Shown here in pieces: positions 23,201 through 35,200 of a stretch of 64,000 nt of DNA (its first letter is position 1; every line of letters begins with the position of its first letter). The stretch is from Larimichthys crocea. Lineage: Eukaryota; Chordata; Actinopteri; Sciaenidae. The DNA lies in contig NC_040016.1 in assembly GCF_000972845.2 (NCBI RefSeq), forward strand, positions 11,614,701 through 11,678,700, written 5' to 3'. A program made the position numbers and the translations under genes. Below the pieces are notes generated by a model. That model was not told where the DNA came from. It worked only from the letters and a program-made list of their open reading frames with translations, and made no database searches.

Positions 23201-25529
23201 TGTGGACGTAGTGCAGCATAAAATCACTCACTGTTCTCTTAACAACGTGATCTGCGACTCACCTCATGATAGTCGAGCACACCCGTCTGTTATATGTGAA
23301 CAGCTTTTCGGTACATCTGCTTGTTATTTTCTGCAAGCTTCCCACAGCGCACTTTGGTAACGCTGCAGACAATTTTAGAGGCTTTTTTTTTTCTAAACAA
23401 GCACCACGTGTCACTGTGAATAACTGACAAGACAGTCGACCTGCATGAAATGAAAGTCTTTAGGTTTGGTACTGAAAATGTGCCGCAGAATGAAGTAGGA
23501 CCTGTGCGTTTTAAACCAACAGGCCTAATGTACACAGGGAGTTAAAGCTCTAATTTTCCACTAATCTTGAGGCAACGCCCTGCTTCTGCTTCTCTTTCTC
23601 TCTCACAGCATCATCACTGTCAACCCCATGGGGGCCCCTTCTCAAAGTCCACCTGGGCACACTGGTCTGGGTCTATTACAGGTGTGTGAGGGGTGGGGCC
23701 CAGTCAGCCTCATGACAGTAACAGGGTATGGACACAAAACAACATACACCACCAACATCAAGGACAAAAAGTGTATTCACCATCTCTCTGAGAGTCTTAC
23801 CAAAAGTTTAGCAGTATGTTTGGCCCACTCCTTCCATAAGGACCCATTTTATTCTCCATATATATAACATGGTGTTATCAGAGGGAATTAACCTTATTTT
23901 AATGTGACTCGTGTGAATTTTCTGTCTCTTTTTTATTTATTCACTTATTAACCTGAACATACCACAAGTTAAAGGACTGTAACATAACGTTGTAAACACA
24001 GACCACCTCATCACTAAACCATCCAAACCCCCATCCCACTGAATCCAAATTAAGTCGCTTGCACTTGATCTTATAGTCCTTTGGGAGGAGACCTACTGCA
24101 GTTATGAATGAGCATGTTTTTGTATGACACTAGAACTCAACCCGGACTGTAGACTTCAGATTAATGGACTGTATATATCACTTCAGAAATGATCTGTATT
24201 ATGTTTCGATGCCTAAACAGCATGCACAGATACTGTAAGTAACACAGCTGTTGAATCATTATTTTTGGATCATGGTCAAACCCACAAATTGTTCTAAAAA
24301 TAAAAATGTCATCATCAGACTGTGAGCCACAACATCTGAGCTCTAACCACTGGCTTTGACCCCATTTGTGCGCAGAGACTCAGATACTGTAGGGCTGCCC
24401 CCAGCTGCAGACACAAACCTGTACTCAACTAAATTATTTCGTCCGCTGCCAATGATGAATAGACCATATTACTTTTTTTTTATTTGTAAATCTCTGCAGA
24501 GCAATATCCGTGCCTATTTTAAAACTCTACCAAACACATTTCCATTTAATCTTAACTTTGTATCTTATACATTTCCTCTTGTGAACTACATTTATCATAG
24601 TTGTCATTGTTTGTAGCTTGTGTTTGTAATTTGATTTGTAAACTTGTTGTCAGATAAGAATAATGCCATATATGTTTCAGGCAATGGTTTCAGATAGTGA
24701 CTATACGCTTAATCCATAAAACTGGTAAGAGCATCAGATTCATCATGAATCATAATTTTCTTTTTTTGACTACATGTTCATCTCACAGCCGCCAGTTTTT
24801 TCTCTTAATACTTTGCAATCTTGTTTTTTAAGTGTGAGAAATAATAAATGTTATAAATTGTAAATACATGTTAAATAGGTGTTAGGGAAATAAATTGTTC
24901 AGGGTTTAATATACAACTAAATTCTCTCAGCAAACTTGAATTCAGGAGATCTGCCTACTAATATTACAATAAAACATGTATTTATATTGTTTGTTGAGAC
25001 TGCTGTCTCAACCCTGCTCCACAAACAGACTTAAGACTCTTTTGTCCCTCTGGCCATCAGACTGTACGACAGCTCTCATGGCAGGAGGCACACTAGACAG
25101 TAGACAGTGGACAAATCTGCCAGTCTTTGCACGACTTCCTGGACTCTCTGTCATTGTCATTTCTGACTACCTCTGCTACATGCGGTGACTGTGACTTTTC
25201 ATTCATCTGTTTACAGCCATTTGTAGTTCTATCTCATATTTTTGTAAAGCATTTCTATTTCTATTTTCTATATAGTTTTCTACTTGTATAGATGTTTAGC
25301 ACATGTTGACTTCTTAACACAGTTATATATTTATTTTATATGCAAATGTTTAATTCCTCTGTACATATTCAAATCCTATGCAAATGTTTAATTTCTCTGC
25401 AAATGTTTAATTTAGCTAGAAATGTTTGATTTCTCTGTTCATATTTGAATTTAGATCTATGTCATGTTAATTTTAATGTATGGAAACTGTGTTAAAGGTT
25501 AATTCTAGCACATGTTTAATGTATGTTTG
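23201..25529. other. Divergent intergenic region between camk1 and pbrm1
   Basis: No gene recognised. Simple AT-rich sequence with probable LINE debris near its right end. The two genes point away from each other and are about 2.6 kb apart, too far for a classic shared core promoter. Confidence 0.6.
24976..25480 (+). mobile_element. Possible 3' end of a non-LTR retrotransposon
   Basis: A frame at about 25010-25110 reads TNRLKTLLSLWPSD, resembling the conserved end of many fish LINE ORF2 proteins (TNRxKxSFxPxAI). It is followed by a degenerate tandem of AAATGTTTAATTTCTCT-like words at about 25330-25460, as seen in LINE 3' tails. The coding part is short and broken. The call rests on pattern recognition only. 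Confidence 0.35.
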
Positions 25530-25570
<41 letters not shown>

Positions 25571-25598
25571 CATCCATCCATCTATTATCTGTCCGTTC

Positions 25599-25680
<82 letters not shown>

Positions 25681-25689
25681 TATCTGTCC

Positions 25690-25728
<39 letters not shown>

Positions 25729-25763
25729 CATCCATCCATCTATCCATCTATCTATCTATCTAG
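25530..25763. repeat. Long (TATC)n/(ATCC)n tetranucleotide array
   Basis: About 230 bases of TATC units with a few ATCC interruptions and two TATTATCTGTC spacers. It ends about 480 bases before the pbrm1 start codon, probably within 150 bases of the transcription start. All three forward frames are open only because of the repeat. Confidence 0.97.
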
Positions 25764-26243
25764 TCTCCTGTGTGCAGTACCTCTCCTCGCCTGAAGGGGG
25801 CAGCACTCCTCCGGGTGGCGCCTTCCTGATCTACACACAAACACCCCTCACTTCCGGGCTGGAGTTTTCAAACAGCAGCTAGCCAGCTAGCCGTTAAACG
25901 TTTTTTTTGCTCAGGGAACTACGGCAAACTTTGCTGAGTTTGGGGTGAGATTAGTTTGTTTTAATCATCTCATTTCTTCGTTTATATACCCCTGCTTGTT
26001 TGTGCGTGTGTGTTTTTTTCCGGTGACTTAAATATAAACACGTCGCTCGGTTGTTGTTGGTAGGAAAGCGGCATCAGAGCTAGGCTAGCATGCTAACAGC
26101 CTCCGCTGGCTTTGTCTCGTACCGGCTGAGTTCACAAACACTCTCTGTAACTAACCAGGTGAAAACCCGCGATAACTTTAAAGGTCTTTTTCTTCTTCTT
26201 CTTTGTAGCTGGCGGGCTAGCCTGTTGTTAAAACCAAGCAGCG
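25764..26243 (+). promoter_or_regulatory. pbrm1: pbrm1 promoter and 5' UTR
   Basis: Between the tetranucleotide array and the pbrm1 start codon, CpG frequency rises, most clearly from 26040 on and into exon 1, as expected for a CpG-island housekeeping promoter. Repeated GCTAGC/GCTAGCC words occur at about 25879-25893, 26081-26090 and 26214-26222. A possible small 5' UTR intron (donor GTGAAA near 26159, acceptor TTTGTAG at about 26208) is too short to trust. No TATA box is seen. Confidence 0.5.
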
Positions 26244-29200
26244 ATGTCAGCGAGCTCCAAGCGGCGGAGAGCCACCTCACCCTGCAGCAGCGTGAGCGGA
26301 GGCGGAGACCTCGACGAGACCTGCTCCTCCACCCCTGGAAGCGGCAGGAAGCGGAGACGGATCTCCAATGTCCCTCCTGTAGACACGGTGAGTGCACCGA
26401 AGCGATGCTGCCGTGTAATGAATGTGCTTTAGATATCAGGAATATTAGATTAGATATACTTTATTCATCCCAGCACGGGGGAATTTACTTGTTACAGCAG
26501 CAGAGGAAAGTGTAGCATACACTACAGAATTAGAAAAAAAGTAGAGAAGGCAAAAAACAAAACAATAAACAGACAGAAATATCTATAACCTACACAATAA
26601 ACACGAAAAACAACCAACCTTCAAAAACAGACAAGTACTGAAGATAAAAGTGGCATGATGTATAAAAAGAGTATTGTAATGTAAAGTGACCACAGTGTAA
26701 GAGAATATTCAAGTCAAGTCAACTTTATTATAATAATAATAATAATACATTTTATTTCATAGGTGCCTTTCTGTCACCCAAGGACACCGTATAATAAATG
26801 AGAGTTGACAGCAAATAACAGAAACAAACAAAAAAGAACCATAATAATATAACAAATTACAAGAATACAACAAGAATACAACATTCAAAACAGGTTACTG
26901 TGTGTATATATATTAAAGGTATATAAAAGATCGAATTTACAGTTAACTAATGTGCAACAACTTCAAAAAGTGTTTATATTATTATTTTATTTGTGTCAAA
27001 TTACAGAAGGGGGTGAAGATGATGGTGTGTATGCCATATGTACAGGACATACAGGGAATTCAAATGGTGTTTGCCTCATATCCCCTGGTGCAAACAGAAA
27101 TATACATGAAATATAAAGTAAATATATACAAGTTTTCAAAGATATGGCAAATCTAAAAGATATAAAGATATAAACAGTATAAATATGGCAATATCAACAA
27201 CTGACTGTACATAGTGCAGTTTGGGTTTGTAAAAGAGTTTTTAAAGTTTGTAAAGTGCCATGTGAATGTGAATAACATTACTTGTCACCATCAGATTGCT
27301 GTATGCCATGAGCTGTTCAATGCTGTCAGGGACCACAAGGACGAACAAGGGAGGCAACTTTGTGAATTTTTCCTAAGGGTACCAAAGAGAAGGTATTGTA
27401 ACATACATGACATTTACATGACTGAGTCTTGACAGTCCTGCTGTGCAGCTCATTCAGACCTTTAGGAGGTTGCAGCGATGTCTGATCTTTCTTTTGTTCC
27501 TTTTTTCAGGAATCAGCCTGATTACTATGAAGTGGTGTCCCAGCCAATTGACATGACAAAAATTCAGTATAAACTGAAGTCAGAAGATTACACTGACGTG
27601 GAGCAGTTCACTGCAGATTTCCAGCTCATGTTCAACAATGCCAAATCGTTCTACAAGGTAAGGAGAAAACATACCGGTGCAGTAGTCCTGTCATTGTAGT
27701 TAAGCTTAAAGTTTTGATCTCCATGTTTCTTTGCCATGTTCAACAATTCAGAGTGACAGCGAGGAGTATCAAGCCGCATGCAGGTTGTGGGGGGTATATT
27801 TGCAAACGAGGACTGAGTTTGTGCAACCTGGGGACGGAGATGAGGATGATGAAGACGGTGATGACATGATGGATAATCCAGGAATGTCGACTGAAGATGA
27901 GGTAAGTTAATTTCCCCATTTAAAGCTTGCCTGCTCATATGACTCACTTATACATGTGTAACGTCTTTAAAAAAATCTTTTTTTCTGAATTAAGCATATT
28001 TTCAGTATTTTTAAATGGTGAAAGTGGTTCTGTATTGACTTGATTGGTGTGACTTTCAAGGATATTTGTCTTTGTTGTAATAAATAGCAAGCATCATCAT
28101 GCTACAGGGGAACTAACTTATGCAAATGTTGCTTTTAGACCCCTACTGGCAGTTTGAAAGAGGTGTTGGAGCAACTCTTGGAGGCTGTTGTGTCACACAC
28201 TGATCCCTCAGGGCGTCTGGTCAGCGAACTGTTCCAGAAACTGCCTTCCAAAGTGGTAAGTCGTTGGAGAGTGTTTGGCTTTCAGATGGCGCCCGTGTAA
28301 TCTTTGCACGTTCTTGACGTTTACATGCTTTTCCGTCTTTCCTAGCATTACCCAGACTACTATGCCATCATAAAGGAGCCAATAGATCTGAGAACGATTG
28401 CTCAAAGAATACAGGTATTTAATTCACGTGCAGACCAGTTGTTCTTCTTAAAATTCCAAGATTTCATAACTTTGTGGTGTGTTAGTACAATCAGCACTAT
28501 CTTGTGTTATTTGCATAGATTGCATACTATAAGAGTGTCAGTGCTATGGCTAAGGACGTGGACCTGATGGCCAAAAATGCCAAAACATACAATGAACCAG
28601 GATCTCAGGTTTTCAAGGTAACCTCTTTTTCTTGATTTTATTTTATTTATTTTTTATATATAAAATGTAACATCCCAAATATTAACGATTTATTCTCCTG
28701 TTGTCTAGGATGCTAACACCATAAAGAAAGTCTTCATTCAGCGGAAGACTGAACTTGAACACGGTGAACCCACTAAATCGAGTCTTCGCATTAGGTATTT
28801 AACAACAACTCCTTTGGCTTTTGGTGCATTATTTTTGCCTCAAATAAAAATCAACAAATTACTCCCTGACAGAAAACAGTTTCTTTCAAAATCCACATGG
28901 TGTATGTCTTGTGTCTTTTCTGTTACTATTTAGAAATCGCAGGTCTGGCCAAGGGGATCGACTCTCTGGCGTCAGCGTAGCTCTTCAGTATGGCTCAGAG
29001 AGCGAGGATGACCCCGTGCTCTCTGGTAAGTATCGGCGCTTTAGGCAGCAGAGAAATTTACCATGTGTCTATGTTTCGGGGGGGGTAAAATAACCATTTA
29101 TTTAAATGCTTGCAGGCTCTGTGTGCTATGACGAAGGAGAATCAGAGGCTGAGAGTCAGAGTTCCAGTATGGAAATGAGCAACCCCATCTTCCAGCTGTA

Positions 29201-32200
29201 CGAGGCTGTACGGGGTGCCAGGAACAACCAGGGCCAGGTCTTCTCTGAGCCTTTCCAGCACCTGCCGTCCCGCAGGGAATATCCAGACTATTATCAGCAG
29301 ATAAAACAGCCCATCTCTCTGCAGCAGATCAGGTAAGCGATTATCAATCTGTAGATTTGTTTGTATCACTGATTGAGAGGAAGAATGACAGATTGATAAA
29401 ACGTTAATGATATGTTTTACTGGTTGAACATTTTAATTACACATGGTATGGTATATTCACCTTTTTGCCATCAAATGGCAGTTTCAAAGGGAAGTTCAAG
29501 CCCTTGACAATCTGTTTATTTTCAAGGGCAAAGATGAAGAACGGCGAGTATGAAAGCGTAGAACAGATGGACACCGACCTCAGTCTGATGTGTGAGAATG
29601 CAAAGCGCTACAACATGCCTAACTCAAGTATTTACAAACGGGCCTTTAGGCTTCAGCAGATCATGCAGGTAAGGACATCTGCTTCTTTTATTTCTGGTCA
29701 CGCTGCAGGATGTTTTCATGCTAGTTAGGCCAAAAATGAGAGAAATTAGCTGCAATTTGAAACAGACCATGAAGCATCTTGGGGAAAAAAATAACCCAAT
29801 GAGTCTAATTGTCGACTGAGGTATCCATCTGTCTGTTTTCATACAGGCGAAAAAGAGGGAACTTATGAGGAGAGAAGACGAGGATGGAGACAGCATTCTG
29901 TCAACTGATGCAGGGAGCATCAAGAAGAAAAGGTATACCTGTATTTCTTGAATTTTACTGTCTATCATTGCTATTTCTCTAGAATCTGTAGTTTGCTTCA
30001 GTAGTTTGCTACTCCCGAAGCATTGTTTGGTGTGTCAGTTTGCCATCCAAACTCACCCATATTCTATTCTGATTCTTTTTAAGCCACAAGAAAAATGTCA
30101 AAAAGAACCGAATGAAAGCGCTCTACGCTGCAGTGACTGAGGCGAGAGAGGCAGGCACCAGTCGCCGTCTTTGTGACCTGTTTATGGTCAAACCATCCAA
30201 GAAAGACTACCCGGACTATTATAAGGTGATCCTCGAACCGGTGGACCTGAAGACCATTGAGCACAATGTACGCAACGAACGCTACGCCACAGAGGAAGCT
30301 CTGATGGAAGACATGAGGCTGATGTTCCGTAACGCCCGGCATTACAATGAGGAGGGATCTCAGGTAAACAGCGAATGAAGGTTTCAAACATGCAACATTG
30401 ATCTTCATGTCAAACCAGTCATGCGCTTTATTTTTCAATTTCCTCTGGGGTTAATGTAGGTGTATAATGATGCTGATATTCTGGAGAAGATACTGAAGGA
30501 CAAGCGCAAAGAGTTGGGCCCTTCACCTGAAGAAGAAGAAATGGGATCTCCAAAACTGAAACTAAGTAAGTTTAAAAATATTTGTGTTTTTTTTAAGCAG
30601 CTTTCAGCCTCCCAGTTTTTTATCCAGTAAAATGGCAAGAAGTGATCGCAATCTGAATTCTGGTTTATTAAATAAAGCGCTTTCATGTTGCTGTTGATCC
30701 GACTTTTTCTTGGCCTTTTTAATTTTGGTTTTACGATTCTGTGTAATCTTTTTATTTCTAAGTGTAATGTTGGTTTGTTTTTTAATCCAGGAAAGAGCGG
30801 CGTTTCTCCAAAGAAGTCTAAATACCTCACCCCTCTGCAGCAGAGGTTAAACGAGCTGTACGATGCTGTGCGAAACTTTACTGATCGCCGAGGTCGACGT
30901 CTAAGCACAATCTTCCTCCGCCTGCCATCTCGGGCTGAGTTGCCCGACTACTATGCTACTATCAAGAGACCCATCGATATGGAGCGCCTGCGAAGCCATA
31001 TGGCGGCCGGCCGCTATCAAGACGTCGAAGCCCTGGTGGAAGATTTTGCTCTCATGTTCAACAATGCCTGCATGTACAATGAACCCGAGTCTCTGATCTA
31101 TCGGGATGCTCTCGTGTTGCACCGCGTGCTGTTGGAAACACGCAAGCAGCAGGAGGGAGGCGAGGACTCAGGGGCTCCTGCTGTGGGACCTCTGGTACGA
31201 GAGCTGATCAGAAACCTGTTTGTGTCCGTGCTGGGCCACCAGGATGAAGAGGGCCGTTGCTACAGTGACTCACTGGCTGAGATTCCCGCTATAGATCCGG
31301 CCGCTCCTGAGAAACCACCACTCAACTTCGATATCATCAGGATGAACGTGGACCGTGGACGCTACCGGAGGCTGGACGTCTTCCAGGAACACATGTTCGA
31401 AGTGCTAGAGAAAGCAAGGAGACTACATAGGTATGGTACATTATTTTGAAAAGGCTATCAGTGAAAATAAACGGTTTGCTCTGTTTATTCAGTCAGATAA
31501 TTTATCCTGAACCTTGACTTTGTTTTCAAACATAATTAGGATAATATGATGTGTTGTTACTCATGTCCAGTTGCTTGTTTAGCATTTAATTTTAGAGGCA
31601 TTTAGTGTAAAATATTTTTGTTGCACAATAATTAAATTTTTAGTACACTGTTTAGGGTTTAACACCAATTTCATTCTTACAGTCCAACACGCTTCTTCTG
31701 CTAAAAGGTGTAATATTCTCTATACTGTGTTTCACTGGTTCTGAAACTGCGGTACGCAACTTCCCTCTAGTGGTATGTGGAGGAATCCTTGAAATATTTT
31801 TTTAGAAATTCAAAAAATTATTTAGAAACACATTATGGTGTCCAGAATTTCAGTAGGAATTAGTAGACTGTAATTTAAAATAGGTTTTCCATTTCCTGTA
31901 ATTTATTGTCTCAATAACAGCCTGCTAAATAGTCACATTCATCCAGGTAGCGTATGTATACATACAGGATTAGTTATGAGCTAAAATGTGATGGCAAGAT
32001 AGTAAGCGGATGTAAAATGAATGGTTTAAAAACAACCTGCAGTCGTGGCTCAAAACTGGAAGTATTACACAGTGTGGATCAGAATAAACTAGCTCTGGTT
32101 CTTGAAACTGTCTGTGCTGCTGTATTTTAACATCTGTCTTAATGGTGGTACTCAGAGCGCCAATAACTTTGATAAACACTGGCCTATTTAATGCTTTCTG

Positions 32201-35200
32201 AGTGTGGAACCACTTTACAGAAACCAAAACAGCTTTGTTCAAAAGTGTTTACACAATGTTTTTTTCTGCTTTTCCAGGACTGACTCTGAGATATTTGAGG
32301 ATTCAGTGGAACTGCAACAGTTTTTCATTAAGATCAGGGACGAGCTGTGCAAGAATGGAGAGATTCTGCTGTCGGTGTCACTCAACTACACTTTAAAACA
32401 CCTGCACAGTGACGTGGACCAGGAAAAGAGGGAGAAAATTCCCAAAGAGATCGAGGAGGACAAACAAAAGACAGAGGAAGAGGACGAGGGAGACAAAGGT
32501 GTGTGTGAACTTGTGGCGTAATACACAGTACATGCGAAAATGTTGATGTGGCATGGATTTAAAAATCATTATATATTTCTCACTCGAAGAAGATGAGAAA
32601 GCCAAGGACGTGCCAGGAGGGGTGTGGCAGCCAGAGTCGGAGAAAGAGCGCAGGTATAGTCAAGACTGCAGCTTTGAAAACAGCACCTACCACGTGGGAG
32701 AGTTTGTCTACGTGGAGCCATCAGAGCCGAAGCTGAAGCCACACATCGTCTGCATTGAGCGCCTGTGGGAGGATGAAGCAGGTAACATGCTCATCATGTT
32801 TTTGGAACATCAAAAAAAGTCATTATTATTTTGTGGTATACATATAGTATACTATGGTCATATGGCACACCACAGTCAAAATGAATAGGCTGAATTAATA
32901 TAATAAATATGATAGAATCAATTATGATATATCACAGAACCTTAAACTACTTGTACATAATAATTTGTTAATAATAACACTTTATAAATGGTCATTATTC
33001 ACTAATATTGTGCTTGTGTGTGAAGGTGACAAGTGGCTCTATGGCTGCTGGTTCTACAGACCAAGTGAAACCTTCCACCTGGCAACTCGCAAGTTTCTGG
33101 AAAAGGAGGTCTTCAAGAGCGACTACTCAAACAAAGTGCCCATCAGTAAAGTTCTGGGCAAATGTGTGGTCATGTTTGTAAAGGTAAGACCCTCTACAGA
33201 AACTGAGCCACAGATCGAATATAGTCTTATTTCAACCAAAATTTGGATCGGTTCATCTTAATTTTTGCTGGTTTCTGTAGGATTATTTCAAAATGCAGCC
33301 CGAGGGTTACCGAGCCGAGGACGTGTACGTCTGCGAATCTCGATATGCTGCCAGAAAGAAGTCGTTCAACAAGATCAAGATATGGGACGTGCCCTTGAGC
33401 TCTGTGAAATCTGTCCCTCGGGAGGTGCCGCTGCCTGTTGTTCGTGTTGCTTCCATGTTTGCCAAGCCTGACCAGGACAAACCGACAATTTCATATTCAG
33501 GCAGTGGCGGTTTTGTGGACAAGGTGAGGCGATACTGTGTTTTCTAGAGTTTTAACATAATTTTTTTTCCCCCTATCTAAAAATAACAATAAAATTATGT
33601 CTGTGACATGAAGAATTTGTTCTGAATAAGCCCTTATAGATAAGCTGAGCTGCCAAACATCCTGTGTTTGACTTTGAGTTTTACTTTTATGGGAGCTGGG
33701 TCATTGTAGAAGCAAAGGACACAACAAAGTCAAAATTATAGGTACAGATAATGGGGTGACATCAGACTTTGGCCTGATCCCAAAAGGCCTACAGAATGAG
33801 GACACTGGCCTTCTAGTCAAATTCAGTGGGAAGGATGAGGCTGGAGTCTAGATAAAAAAAAGTATATTGTCGCCAAGCAAAGCCTCGACTACAGGGGATT
33901 AATTAGCTCACGGGGTGATAGCAGGCATGTCTTAACAAGGATCAGCCGGGTAGCAGAGGAGTAGTTAGTTCCAATATGAAAGTTTGTTTGTCACAATATA
34001 AACAAACACCTGAGTCCTTTGTGTGTGCAAATTTATCCATTTAGGAGAGAGAGGATGTCCCCATGGAGATGAGCGGAGCTGAGCCCGGCTGTTATCACTA
34101 TGAACAGTTGTGCTACAACAACATTTGGTTTAAAGTGGGAGACTGTGTTTACATCCAGTCACATGGTCTGTCAAAGCCCCGGGTTGCCAGGTGGGTGAAT
34201 GTATATTTGACTCTGTAGTGTAAGAAACACTCATATTTGAATGAAGTCATTTAGTTAACCATTTTTATTAACTGTTAGTAACATGTCTCCCTTGACTGGG
34301 CTGCAGGATAGAGAAGCTGTGGGTGCAGAATGGGATTGCTTTCTTCTTTGGACCCATCTTCATTCATCCTGAGGAAACAGAGCATGAACCCACAAAGATG
34401 TTCTACAAGAGAGAAGTGTTTCTGAGCCATCTGGAGGAGACCTTGCCCATGACCTGTGTCATAGGTACCGCTTGGATAACTTCCCATAATTTATGTTAAA
34501 TGAATAGTTCCAACGTTGTTCCTCCGAGTTAGACATCAACAGTGTTTTTATTCTTCTTGTCTGCTCTCTAGGCAAATGCATGGTGTCTTCCTTTAAGGAC
34601 TACCTATCATGCAGACCTACCGAGGTAGCTGAAGAGGATGTCCTGCTGTGCGAGAGTCGCTACATTGACACAGAGAAGCAGATGAAAAAGTTCAAGGGTC
34701 TAAAACGTTTCTCGTACTCTTCCAAAGTAGTGGAGGATGAGATTTTCTATTTCAGGTTGGTCAGTCCAGCAGAGCACAGAATCTGATACAAAAACGATAC
34801 AATCTCTCGCTCAGTCTGAATTCTTTGTCGGTATCTTCTGCAGAAAATTGATAGTGCCACAGAAGGAGGCATCACCCTTTTTGGACAAGAAGATAAATGA
34901 GCTTGAGGTTAAACTGGCAGATATGGAGGATGCAGATGATGATATGGAAGATATGGATGATGAGGAGGCTCCAGCGACACCTTCTATGCCCCAGATGCAA
35001 ACCCCACTTGCAAGCGATATGGACAATATGCCATACACACCTCAGGTATCCACAAACCTCCAGAGACCATAAGCTGTTTGCTGTTGATATTACAACACAC
35101 AACTTGTTTGTTTTTTAACTTGGGTTTCGTTTTTTTAAGTCCACTCCCAAGGTGAAGGGCTTATCAAAGAAGGAAGGGGCCAAGAGGAAGATGAACATGA

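Noticed and set aside
25480..25882. Three overlapping forward frames of repeating YLSI residues
   Set aside because: Translation of the TATC array; no conserved sequence in any of them.
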